Part shown: positions 1-7,649 of the stretch, piece by piece
How positions within the stretch are numbered: the first letter of the stretch is position 1
How the letters are laid out: each line of letters begins with the position of its first letter
Assembly: GCA_035279705.1 (NCBI GenBank)
Contig: DATEHG010000011.1
Location: forward strand, 1-64,000
DNA length: 64,000 bases
DNA from: DATEHG01 sp035279705
GTDB lineage: Bacteria > Gemmatimonadota > Gemmatimonadetes > Gemmatimonadales > GWC2-71-9
Direction: 5' to 3'
Position numbers and translations under genes: made by a program
The notes under the pieces: generated by a model
Told to the model about the DNA's origin: nothing
Databases searched by the model: none
The model's input: the letters and a program-made list of their open reading frames with translations, nothing else

Positions 1-48
1 GAGTCCGATGGCTCCGAACAGCCCGCCAACCAGCAGGTCAACGTCCAT
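1..48 (-). CDS. N-terminus of unknown membrane-type protein (partial)
   Basis: An ATG at 46-48 on the minus strand opens a frame that stays open to the window edge and reads MDVDLLVGGLFGAIGL. The 16 visible residues are hydrophobic and glycine-rich, as in a first membrane segment or signal anchor. The start lies inside the last codons of the upstream methyltransferase gene (its stop is at 38-40), so the two would be translationally coupled. Too little is visible to name a family. Confidence 0.45.
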   Translation of the reverse strand, partial: MDVDLLVGGLFGAIGL

Positions 49-808
49 GCAGGACCTCGAAGAGTAGAATGCCCGCCGCCACCGCCACGTTGAGCGACTC
101 TGTTTCTCTCCGGAGCGGGATGCCGACCCGGCCCGCGGCCCGGGCCAGCAGTTCGGGCCGCAGCCCCGCTCCTTCATTCCCGACCGCCAGCGCCACCACG
201 CCCTTCGGTTTCCACCCGGCCAGCGGGATTCCGTCCATCGCCGCGGCCCAGAGCGCCGCCCGGTGCCGGGAGAGCCAGGGCTCGAGCTCGCTGTCCTCGG
301 CGGGGATGACCGGCAGGCGGAAAGAGGAGCCCATGGCGCCACGCAGGACCTTGGGATTGGTCACGTCCGCGGTGCCCTTGAGCGCAATGACCCCCGCCGC
401 GCCGAGTCCATGCGCGGTGCGGATCAGCGTGCCGACATTGCCGGGGTCCTGTATCCCGTCGAGCACGAGCACCACACCGTCGGTCCCCGGGTTCAGTGCC
501 TCGAGTGACCAGGCCGGCGGAGCGATGACAGCGACCACCCCCTGGGGTTGCTCGGTGTCCGCGAGCTCCGCCAGATCGCGATCGGCGAGCTCGATGAGCG
601 GGGCCCCGGTTCCGCTGAGCTGGACCTTGAGCGCCTGACCTCGGCTGGTAGCTTCCAGCGCGGGGCCCACCGCGATCGCGCGAATGGGAATCCCGGCGGC
701 CAGCACTTCCTCGACCAGCCGCACCCCCTCGGCGATGGCGAGGCCGCGACGCTCGCGGCCGCGGCGCCGTTTCAGGTCCCTGATCATCGTCACGACCGGC
801 TCAGCCAT
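38..808 (-). CDS. TrmH/SpoU-family RNA 2'-O-methyltransferase
   Basis: A 256-residue SPOUT methyltransferase expected to use S-adenosylmethionine to 2'-O-methylate a ribose in tRNA or rRNA. The N-terminal part (about 1-90) resembles the SpoU substrate-binding domain (RDLKRRRGRERRGLAIAEG). The catalytic domain carries motif 1 (VLVLDGIQDPGNVGTLIRTA), motif 2 (ALAVGNEGAGL) and motif 3 (PLRRETESLNVAVAAGILLFE), with the trefoil-knot Asn, Glu and Ser-Leu-Asn residues. The start at 808 (MAEPVV) is preferred; an internal Met at 787 (MIRDLKRRRG) is a shorter alternative that fits many homologues. The rRNA or tRNA target cannot be read from sequence. The gene is divergent from thiD with only 9 bp between starts. 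Confidence 0.9.
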   Translation of the reverse strand: MAEPVVTMIRDLKRRRGRERRGLAIAEGVRLVEEVLAAGIPIRAIAVGPALEATSRGQALKVQLSGTGAPLIELADRDLAELADTEQPQGVVAVIAPPAWSLEALNPGTDGVVLVLDGIQDPGNVGTLIRTAHGLGAAGVIALKGTADVTNPKVLRGAMGSSFRLPVIPAEDSELEPWLSRHRAALWAAAMDGIPLAGWKPKGVVALAVGNEGAGLRPELLARAAGRVGIPLRRETESLNVAVAAGILLFEVLHGR

Positions 809-817
809 GGCATTTCC

Positions 818-1615
818 GTGAAGATCGCGTTGACCATTGCCGGCTCCGATTCCGGCGGGGGCGCCGGCATCCAGGCCGATCTCAAGACCTTCCATCAATT
901 CGGTGTCTTCGGCACCAGCGCCATTGTCGCACTGACGGCCCAGAATACCGTCGGCGTGCGCCTGGTGGAGCCCGCGTCCGCCGCCATGGTGGCGGCCCAG
1001 CTCGAGGCGATCGCCGAAGATCTGCCCCCGGACGCGATCAAGAGCGGGATGCTCGGCACCGCGGCGACGGTGCGGCAGGTGGCGGCGCTGATCGGCCGCT
1101 TTCACTGGCGCCGCTTCGTGCTCGATCCGGTCATGGTCGCCACCTCGGGCGACCGGCTGCTCACGACCGAGGCCGAGTCAGTGGTGCGGGATACCCTGCT
1201 GCCGCTCGCCGCCGTGGTCACTCCGAATCTTGGCGAGGCCGCGATCCTGACGGGACTCCGGGTGAACGACCCCGCCGACATGGAACGGGCAGGGCGCCGC
1301 CTGCTGGAACTCGGTGCGGAAGCCGCGCTGGTCAAGGGTGGCCATCTCGCGGGGGACCGTGTCACCGACATCCTCGTGACCCGTGAGGGTGCCCGGCATT
1401 TTACCCGTTCGAGGATTGCCACCACCTCCACTCACGGAACGGGCTGCACGCTTTCCGCGGCCATCACCGCCGGCCTTGCCCTGGGCCACGAGTTGCCTCG
1501 AGCCGTCAGTGAAGGTCTCGACTATGTGCACCGCGCCATTGCCGCCGCCCCTGGTCTGGGCGCGGGCCATGGACCGCTCAATCACCAGGTGCCTGCCCGA
1601 GGGCCGGGAACCTAG
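818..1615 (+). CDS. thiD: hydroxymethylpyrimidine/phosphomethylpyrimidine kinase
   Basis: A 265-residue ribokinase-fold kinase that phosphorylates HMP and HMP-phosphate in thiamine biosynthesis; the length matches the family (E. coli about 266). The N-terminal signature ALTIAGSDSGGGAGIQADLK is the substrate-binding start of ThiD, and the C-terminal THGTGCTLSAAITAGLA carries the anion hole and catalytic region. GTG at 818 gives V-K-I-A-L-T-I-A-G, matching family N-termini; the frame runs further upstream only as an open shadow of the methyltransferase. The last codon overlaps the stop of the convergent phosphorylase gene in a shared CTAG. Confidence 0.95.
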   Translation: MKIALTIAGSDSGGGAGIQADLKTFHQFGVFGTSAIVALTAQNTVGVRLVEPASAAMVAAQLEAIAEDLPPDAIKSGMLGTAATVRQVAALIGRFHWRRFVLDPVMVATSGDRLLTTEAESVVRDTLLPLAAVVTPNLGEAAILTGLRVNDPADMERAGRRLLELGAEAALVKGGHLAGDRVTDILVTREGARHFTRSRIATTSTHGTGCTLSAAITAGLALGHELPRAVSEGLDYVHRAIAAAPGLGAGHGPLNHQVPARGPGT

Positions 1616-2424
1616 GCCGCGGTAATCACCCCTGCGAGAATCGGCAGCAGTGCTCCGCGGGCCCGGGCTCCGGTCTCGAGGACTTCGCGGTGGCTGAGCC
1701 GGCCACTCCCGAGTCCGGCGGCGAGATTGGTGATCGTCGAAATGGCCAGGCACCGCATCCCGAGTGCGCGGGCCGCGATCACCTCCAGAACCGTCGACAT
1801 TCCAACCGCGTCCGCGCCCATCCGCTCCAGCATCCGGATTTCCGCCTTCGTTTCGTAGCTTGGCCCGGCGACGCCGGCGTAGATCCCTTCCTCCAGCCGG
1901 ATCCCGTGCTCGCGTGCAGTCCGCCGCGCCGCCTCGGCCAGACCGGGATCGCCCGGCGCCGACATGTCGGGAAAGCGAACCTCGCCCATCTCCGCCGGAC
2001 CGACGAGGCCGTTGCGCGCCGTCAGATTGATCTGATCGGAGACCAGCATCAGGCATCCCGGCTCGAGTCGGCGGTTGATGGCGCCGGCGGCGTTGGTGAA
2101 GAGTATCGCGCGGAGCCCGAGACGGGCCATGAGCCGGACGGGGCGGACCACCGCGGCGGCGCTGAACCCCTCGTACAGGTGGTAGCGACCGCACTGGACG
2201 AGCACCTGGCGGCCGGCGAAGCGTCCCGAAACGAACGCGCCCTGGTGACCGAGGACGCCGGGAAGGGGCCAGCCGGGCAGTTCACCGAAGGCAATCGAGG
2301 CGGGATGCTCGAGTTCATCCACCAGTCCACCGAGTCCCGACCCCAGCACCACCCCGATTTCGGCCGGCGCCCCGCCCAGCCTCTCCTGCAGTTGTTCGAC
2401 TGCGCGATCGAGACCGGCGGTCAT
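1612..2424 (-). CDS. punA: purine-nucleoside phosphorylase
   Basis: A 270-residue trimeric-type purine nucleoside phosphorylase cleaving inosine or guanosine with phosphate to the free base and ribose-1-phosphate. Visible family motifs are GVVLGSGLGGL (phosphate loop), GRYHLYEG, TNAAGAIN, AGPSYETKAE and the signature DAVGMSTVLEVIAAR. It is the third gene of a minus-strand run: exported nucleotidase-family protein, small beta-grasp protein, phosphorylase, with an 18-bp gap to the preceding gene. The context suggests uptake and breakdown of extracellular nucleotides. The stop codon overlaps the stop of thiD on the other strand. Confidence 0.93.
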   Translation of the reverse strand: MTAGLDRAVEQLQERLGGAPAEIGVVLGSGLGGLVDELEHPASIAFGELPGWPLPGVLGHQGAFVSGRFAGRQVLVQCGRYHLYEGFSAAAVVRPVRLMARLGLRAILFTNAAGAINRRLEPGCLMLVSDQINLTARNGLVGPAEMGEVRFPDMSAPGDPGLAEAARRTAREHGIRLEEGIYAGVAGPSYETKAEIRMLERMGADAVGMSTVLEVIAARALGMRCLAISTITNLAAGLGSGRLSHREVLETGARARGALLPILAGVITAA

Positions 2425-2442
2425 GGGCCGATCCTCCGCCGC

Positions 2443-2679
2443 TCAGGCCGGCGCATCGCCCTCATTGGTGTTCCGCCCGGCCCGGAGGACCCGGACGATG
2501 GCGCCACCGGTGAGCGGCGCATCGAGTGGCAGCGCGATGCCGCGTCCGTCCGTGACGGTCGGAGGCGTCCCGGCAGCCAGCGCGGGATCGAAGACGGCAA
2601 GGGCCGCGGCGACGGTGCTGCCGGCGGGCAGGGTGAACGGCTGCTCGTTGACGTACACCCGGAGCGGCAGGCCGCTCAC
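2443..2679 (-). CDS. small beta-grasp-like protein (MoaD/ThiS-like fold), function unknown
   Basis: A 78-residue protein beginning MSGLPLRVYVNEQPFTLPAG, followed by STVAAAL. The pattern V-x-V-N-x-x-x-x-x-x-x-G-S-T-V-x-x-A-L is typical of ubiquitin-like beta-grasp domains such as ThiS and MoaD. A C-terminal GG needed for sulfur carrier activity is absent (the end is RNTNEGDAPA), and no cysteine pattern for a 2Fe-2S cluster is present, so it is not a functional sulfur carrier or ferredoxin. The start ATG overlaps the stop of the nucleotidase gene (ATGA at 2676-2679), so the two are translationally coupled. No substrate or partner can be named. Confidence 0.6.
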   Translation of the reverse strand: MSGLPLRVYVNEQPFTLPAGSTVAAALAVFDPALAAGTPPTVTDGRGIALPLDAPLTGGAIVRVLRAGRNTNEGDAPA

Positions 2680-4979
2680 GGTTCAACCGTGAGGCGGGCC
2701 CCGTCGGGCGGAGTGATGGGCTGGGGCAGAAGGCGGAGGTAGCCCGAGAATGCATCGAAGGTCGTCGTGCTCGACTGCTGGGCCGCCTCGGCTCCCGCCG
2801 GCAGAGTCAGCGTGCCGAGCAGTGCAGAGCTCAAGGCGATCGAGTAGCTGGCGTCGCGCGAGATCTTCTTGCCCGCGGGCAGCAGGGCGCTGCGGATCCG
2901 GTTGCCCGCCGGGCGATTCGGATCGTAGCGAACGGTCAGGCCGGAAATCGCGGCGGATGGTGCGGCGCCGGCGACGAGCTGTTCGAGCACCGCCATGACC
3001 CCGCTGCCCTTGAGGGTGACCCGCTGCAGCTGTGACCGGTCTGGCCACGAGGAGTTCAGGACTCCAGCAGTGATGGTGCCGGCGGCAAAGTCGCTGGTCA
3101 GCTCAGTGGTGGCCACGAAGCCGAAGTCCGCTCTGAGGGCGGTGCGATAGGCATCCGCCACCAGCGCGCCCAGCGGCCCGCCGGCGGCGCCGCGGGTGAG
3201 CGGCAGCGCAAGACTCGCCACCGGGCGGTTGGCGGCCGAGTCGGCCCGGAGCGCGGCCTGGCGGAGCGAGTCACTGCGGATCTTGCGCGGATCGGGGCCG
3301 AACAGGGGCGTGGGATTGGGAGCGGCCCGGGCCGCGACCAGCGGCGCTCCCGCCTTCACATAGAGCGCCCGTGCCTGCGAGGCCTGTGCCTCCGGCTCGA
3401 TGTGCCAGTGCGAGGTCCCGAAATCCTCGGGGCGGAGCATCTTGCGCGAGTGGAGATCGTCCATCAGCAGGTCGACGATGCGCTCGCCCTGGTCGTAGAT
3501 CACCGGCGCATTCCGCAGCATGTCGTAGCCACCAACCCCGGCGATCCGCGCACTGGCGACGGCAAAGGTCAGTGTGTCCCAGGCGACGACGGCGCGGCCC
3601 CGCACCTTGACCCCGCGAATGCGACTGCCGGCCGGCTTGCTCAGATCGATGACGTAGTCGGCGCCGCCGATGACGTCATAGGACGAGCCCGGCAGGAAGA
3701 GATTGGTCGCCACCCTTCCGGTGGAATCCACATAGAAGTGGCGGGCGGAGCGCTCCAGGTAGGCCAGGAACTGGGCACCGGTCATTTGGACGGCCCGCAG
3801 CGTGTAGTCCTGGGGATAGAGAGCCAGCACCTGCCGGCGGGAAACTTCTCCCAGGTCCAGGCCGGCCCTGGTGTCGAACACCGTGATCGCGGCGACATCG
3901 GCTCCGGCCCGGCGCCTCATCAGATCGGTCATCCACTGGGTGAGTGGCGTGTCCTCGACCCTCGCGGAGGTGGCCCGCATCGAGGCCGAGAGGGTCCCCA
4001 GGATTTCATCGGTCCATCCCTGTACCACACGGTGCAGCTCCCGGAATCGCCGCTGGAACGTGGCCGGCACGGAGAAGGCCTCGAGCGGCACACTTTCTCC
4101 GCGCACCCGAACCAGCGACCACCCCGATTCCCGGCGCACCATGTCGACGTGGACGACCGCCAGCCGCTCCGCATCACGGCCGGCCTGCACGAAGTGGACA
4201 CCATTGATGACCGTGTCGGTAATCGTGCGGCCGGTGTGCCCCAGGATGACCAGGTCGGGCCGGATCTTTCCCGTTGCCAGGATACCGGCGCCGTTCTCGC
4301 CGCCGATGCCCGTGGTGTCGTAGGTCGACGGCTCGTCGAGCCCGGCGTGAGCCAGGACGACCACCAGATCGCCGTCGCGCCGCATTTCCGGCAGCACCGG
4401 CGTGATGGCGTCGGCAAAACGGGTGAGGCGGAGCCGCCCCTGCAGCTGCTCGCGATTCCACAGGCCGGCTCCCGGCGTCGTCAGCCCCGCCACCGCGATC
4501 CGGACCTCCTGGCGCTTGAGAACCAGATAGGAGCGGAAGGCCAGGGTATCCTCCTTGCCCACCACGCGAAGGTTGGCGCTGACCATCGGGAAACGGGCGT
4601 CGGAGATCCGCCGGTTGAGCGTGGCGACACCCTGATCGAAGTCGTGCTCGCCCAGGGTCGCGACGTCGTACTGCAGCGTATTCATGGCGTCGACCACCGG
4701 GCTCGACTGCGGTGGCGCCACGTAGGTGTAGTAGGAGCCGAACGGAGTGCCGGTGATCGCATCGCCGGCGTCGAGCAGGATGACGCGGCCGGAGTAGGTA
4801 TTACGGAGGAAGTCGAGCTCGGCGGCGGCCCGGGCGAGCCCGCCTTGGCCTGGCGCGTCCCGGAGGTAGTCCCACTCCGTGACCTGGCCCCGGACGTCGG
4901 TCGTGGCCACCAGCACCAGATGCACCGTGTCGGCCGGGCCCTGCGCCAGACCCGCGGCGACCAGCAATGGCATCAGCAT
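2676..4979 (-). CDS. exported 5'-nucleotidase/2',3'-cyclic phosphodiesterase family protein with altered metal site
   Basis: A 767-residue UshA/CpdB-like protein. A short hydrophobic N-terminus (MLMPLLVAAGLAQG) could be a signal peptide. The metallophosphoesterase domain spans about 20-270; a 5'-nucleotidase C-terminal domain spans about 330-530 and a second, weaker copy about 600-765. Canonical metal ligands are only partly kept: the DxH motif is D28-V-R30, the GNHE motif is G-E111-H-D, and the GHxH/Q motif is G-H248-T-G. D73, H211 and H248 remain. Activity may therefore be lost or changed. In-frame TGA upstream fixes the start near 4979. Linked by ATGA overlap to the beta-grasp gene and then to purine phosphorylase. 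Confidence 0.85.
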   Translation of the reverse strand: MLMPLLVAAGLAQGPADTVHLVLVATTDVRGQVTEWDYLRDAPGQGGLARAAAELDFLRNTYSGRVILLDAGDAITGTPFGSYYTYVAPPQSSPVVDAMNTLQYDVATLGEHDFDQGVATLNRRISDARFPMVSANLRVVGKEDTLAFRSYLVLKRQEVRIAVAGLTTPGAGLWNREQLQGRLRLTRFADAITPVLPEMRRDGDLVVVLAHAGLDEPSTYDTTGIGGENGAGILATGKIRPDLVILGHTGRTITDTVINGVHFVQAGRDAERLAVVHVDMVRRESGWSLVRVRGESVPLEAFSVPATFQRRFRELHRVVQGWTDEILGTLSASMRATSARVEDTPLTQWMTDLMRRRAGADVAAITVFDTRAGLDLGEVSRRQVLALYPQDYTLRAVQMTGAQFLAYLERSARHFYVDSTGRVATNLFLPGSSYDVIGGADYVIDLSKPAGSRIRGVKVRGRAVVAWDTLTFAVASARIAGVGGYDMLRNAPVIYDQGERIVDLLMDDLHSRKMLRPEDFGTSHWHIEPEAQASQARALYVKAGAPLVAARAAPNPTPLFGPDPRKIRSDSLRQAALRADSAANRPVASLALPLTRGAAGGPLGALVADAYRTALRADFGFVATTELTSDFAAGTITAGVLNSSWPDRSQLQRVTLKGSGVMAVLEQLVAGAAPSAAISGLTVRYDPNRPAGNRIRSALLPAGKKISRDASYSIALSSALLGTLTLPAGAEAAQQSSTTTFDAFSGYLRLLPQPITPPDGARLTVEP

Positions 4980-4980
4980 G

Positions 4981-5009
4981 GTAACAATATCCCTGTTTTG
5001 CGGTCACGG
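4981..5009 (-). promoter_or_regulatory. possible leaderless promoter with Pho-like half-sites before the nucleotidase gene
   Basis: On the minus strand CCGTGAC (5009-5003) is identical to a half-site at the pst promoter. It is followed after 11 bp by a -10-like GATATT (4991-4986), which lies 6 nt before the ATG at 4979. A second half-site-like TTGTTAC (4987-4981) is 22 bp, or two 11-bp steps, from the first; the intervening register position does not match. If real, the mRNA would start at or next to the ATG. The rest of the intergenic region to phoB at 5130 shows an AT-richer patch near 5045-5070 (TTTATGAAA) that may hold the phoB -10. Confidence 0.3.
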
Positions 5010-5129
5010 GCGCAACCGATGCCCTTGCTTCGCCGCAGGCCACAGGATATTCGTTTTCCCCTTTATGAAATCCGACCACCGCCTGCATCCGGTCCACCAG
5101 TCCCGCGGCGCGCCGCGTGGGGGCCCCTC

Positions 5130-5837
5130 ATGAGCGCGCGCATTCTGGTCGTGGATGACGAGCCCGATATCACCGCGCTGGTGGCCTACCACCTGGCCAA
5201 GGTGGGCTTCCGGGTTTCCACGGCGGCAAGCGGAGCCGACGCCCTCAAGTCGGCCCAGGAGGAGCGCCCGGACATCGTGGTGCTGGACGTCATGCTGCCC
5301 GGGACGTCGGGGTATGACGTGCTCGCCGAGCTGCGCAAGCGCCCGGAGACGCGCGATGTCGGCGTCATCCTGCTCACCGCCCGGCGCGAGGAGGCCGACC
5401 GGATCCGCGGCCTCTCCCTCGGCGCCGACGACTACCTGACCAAGCCCTTTTCACCCCAGGAACTCGCGCTCCGGGTCAACGCCCTGCTCCGGCGCCTCGG
5501 CGCGCCGGCCGTGGCCACCGGGGCCATGCTCACCGCCGGCCCCGTTTCGATGGACCGTTCGGCGCACCGCGTCAGTGTGGGCGGGCGGGATGTGGAGCTC
5601 ACCGCCACCGAATACAAGCTGCTGCTCATGCTGATCGAGCGCCGCGGCCGGGTGCAGAGCCGGCCCCAGCTCCTCGAGTCGGTGTGGGAGGCCCAACCCG
5701 ATATCCAGACCCGCACGGTGGACATGCACGTGCAGCGCCTGCGGGCCAAGCTGGGCAGCGCCGGCGACTGGATCGAGACGGTGCGCGGCTTCGGCTACCG
5801 GTTCCGCGGCAACGAGAAGCCGGGGAAGACCCGGTGA
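5130..5837 (+). CDS. phoB: PhoB-type phosphate response regulator
   Basis: A 235-residue OmpR/PhoB-family regulator. The receiver domain (1-120) has the acidic pocket VVDDEPD, phospho-acceptor D53 (VVLDVMLPG), the switch Thr in ILLTARR and Lys in TKPF. The C-terminal winged helix (about 130-228) contains ELTATEYKLLLMLIERRGRV and TVDMHVQRLRAKLG and ends GFGYRF. The assignment as PhoB rests on the coupled sensor kinase and the adjacent pst genes. The phoR GTG overlaps the phoB TGA (GTGA at 5834-5837). ATG 5130 is the first start compatible with the receiver fold; the long frame upstream is an antisense shadow. Confidence 0.92.
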   Translation: MSARILVVDDEPDITALVAYHLAKVGFRVSTAASGADALKSAQEERPDIVVLDVMLPGTSGYDVLAELRKRPETRDVGVILLTARREEADRIRGLSLGADDYLTKPFSPQELALRVNALLRRLGAPAVATGAMLTAGPVSMDRSAHRVSVGGRDVELTATEYKLLLMLIERRGRVQSRPQLLESVWEAQPDIQTRTVDMHVQRLRAKLGSAGDWIETVRGFGYRFRGNEKPGKTR

Positions 5838-7561
5838 GCTTCGTCGGCCGCCTGGTCACCGGCATGGTGGCGGTGCTGCTCGCTACCGTGCTGGTGCTGG
5901 GATGGTCGGCCGACGCGCTGCTGCGGGACCGGCTCGAAGCGGACATCCGCAGTTCGCTGGAACGCGACGCCCGCCTGGTGGAGCAGGCCCTTCCCCCCGA
6001 TACCGCCCTGTGGCAGGCGACCGTCCACCGGCTGGGCGGCATCACCGGCCTCCGGATCACCGTCATCGATCCGACCGGGCGGGTCCGCGCCGAGAGCGAA
6101 CTGGCCGGCGATTCCCTCAATCGCATCGAGAATCACCTCGGACGCCCCGAGGTGCAGCAGGCGCTGCAGAATGGCGTCGGATCCGACCGCCGGCTGAGCC
6201 GCACGGTGGGACGCCCGCTCATGTACCTGGCGCTGCGGAGCAGCGTGGGCTTCGTGCGGGTGGCCGCGGGACTCGAGCAGGTGGACGCCGTCGTGAGCCG
6301 GGCCCAGCGGGCCGTCCTCCTGGCCTCCATTGTGGCACTGGTCCTCGGTCTCGCCGTGGCCGTGCCGGTGGCCCGCTCCTTCGCGCGGCCTCTGACCGAA
6401 CTGTCCGCCTCCGCCCGCGCGATTGCCGCGGGAGAGTTGCCCCGCTTTCCGCACGCGGGGGTCCCCGACATCGATGACCTGGTCTCGGCACTGCGTGAAA
6501 TGCACGAAGAGCTGGACCGCCGCTTCGCCGAGTTGCGCCGCGAACAGGCCGAGAGCGCCACGCTGGTCGAGGCCATGATCGAGGGGGTCGTGGCCACCGA
6601 TGCCCGGGGCCGCATCGTGACGGCCAATGCCGCTGCCCGGCGCCTGCTCGGCTACGGCGGAGATCAACCGATGCCGGATCTCCGCCAGCTGTTCCATCCC
6701 AAGCCGGCCCGGGCCATGGTCGACGCCGTGCTTTCCGGACAGAGCGTCGTGGACCAGGAACTCGAAATCGATGGCAGCATGGTCCTGGCCAACGCGCGGC
6801 CCCTGCCGGCGGGCGGCGCGGTCCTCGTGCTCCACGACGTCTCGGACCTGCGGCGCCTGGAGACGATGCGCCGCGATTTCGTGGCCAACGTCTCTCACGA
6901 GCTCAAGACCCCGCTCACCTCGATCGCCGGCTACGCCGAGACGCTGGTGGGCGAGACCCCCGATGCCCCGACGACCCGGCGATTCCTCGAGGTCATCCTC
7001 GGCAACGCCCGGCGGATGCACCGGCTGGTCGACGACCTGCTCGATCTCTCGCGGATTGAATCAGGGGGCTGGCTCCCCGCGCCCGAATCGGTGGATGTCG
7101 GTGACACGGCGGCCGAGGTGCTCGAGACCTTCGCCGACCGGGCCCGCGCCGGTGGCGTCACGCTGCAAGTCGCGGTTCCGCCCGGCGCCCCTCCGCTGGT
7201 GGCGGATCCCCAGGCGGTGCGGCAGATCCTGACCAACCTGATCGACAACGCGCTGCGCTATACGCCGAGCGGCGGACGGGTGGCCATCGCCTCGCGCCAC
7301 GATCACGGCGACACGGTCATCGAGGTCCGCGACACCGGCAGCGGCATCCCCGCCGAGCACCTCCCCCGCCTGTTCGAGCGGTTCTACCGGGTCGATGCTT
7401 CGCGCTCGCGGGCCGAAGGCGGCACCGGACTCGGCCTGGCCATCGTTAAACACCTGGTCGAGGCTCACGGCGGGATCTGCACGGCCGAGAGTACGCTCGG
7501 CCAGGGCACCGTGATCCGCATCCGCATCCCCGACCCCGCCCCCGAGGACATCCCCGCCTAG
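5834..7561 (+). CDS. phoR: PhoR-type membrane sensor histidine kinase
   Basis: A 575-residue kinase starting at GTG 5834, which overlaps the phoB stop. Membrane segments lie at about 10-28 and 160-180 and enclose a periplasmic part of about 130 residues. HAMP follows (about 180-235), then PAS (about 240-340), HisKA with H355 in FVANVSHELKTPLTSIAGYA, and HATPase with N box DNALRY, G1 DTGSGIP and G2 GGTGLGLAIVKH. It should phosphorylate the coupled PhoB when phosphate is scarce, with PstSCAB and PhoU as input partners encoded downstream. The larger periplasmic region differs from the E. coli PhoR, which has almost none, and is like the Bacillus type. Confidence 0.92.
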   Translation: MSFVGRLVTGMVAVLLATVLVLGWSADALLRDRLEADIRSSLERDARLVEQALPPDTALWQATVHRLGGITGLRITVIDPTGRVRAESELAGDSLNRIENHLGRPEVQQALQNGVGSDRRLSRTVGRPLMYLALRSSVGFVRVAAGLEQVDAVVSRAQRAVLLASIVALVLGLAVAVPVARSFARPLTELSASARAIAAGELPRFPHAGVPDIDDLVSALREMHEELDRRFAELRREQAESATLVEAMIEGVVATDARGRIVTANAAARRLLGYGGDQPMPDLRQLFHPKPARAMVDAVLSGQSVVDQELEIDGSMVLANARPLPAGGAVLVLHDVSDLRRLETMRRDFVANVSHELKTPLTSIAGYAETLVGETPDAPTTRRFLEVILGNARRMHRLVDDLLDLSRIESGGWLPAPESVDVGDTAAEVLETFADRARAGGVTLQVAVPPGAPPLVADPQAVRQILTNLIDNALRYTPSGGRVAIASRHDHGDTVIEVRDTGSGIPAEHLPRLFERFYRVDASRSRAEGGTGLGLAIVKHLVEAHGGICTAESTLGQGTVIRIRIPDPAPEDIPA

Positions 7562-7563
7562 CC

Positions 7564-7619
7564 GCGTTTCCCGATCGTTACCCCGCCATGACTCCTCCGT
7601 CTCGGCGTGGCTGGAAGTT
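7564..7619 (+). promoter_or_regulatory. Pho-box-like 11-bp-period array and -10 upstream of the STAS gene
   Basis: Three 7-mers with exact 11-bp period are visible: GCGTTTC at 7564, TCGTTAC at 7575 and CCATGAC at 7586; a weak fourth, CCGTCTC, is at 7597. TCGTTAC is identical to the middle pst site. A -10-like GAAGTT (7614-7619) starts 21 bp after the third site and is followed by CCCGCC, the same spacing and following sequence as at pstC. This suggests PhoB control of the STAS gene separately from phoBR. Inference from pattern only. Confidence 0.45.
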
Positions 7620-7649
7620 CCCGCCACCCGAATCGTCGAGGAGCACTCC

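Noticed and set aside
818..900. TPP riboswitch for thiD
   Set aside because: No upstream space exists (9 bp to the divergent start) and no thi-box sequence is seen.
3402..5129. 576-residue in-frame extension upstream of phoB
   Set aside because: It runs antisense through the nucleotidase gene; the receiver domain begins exactly at ATG 5130.
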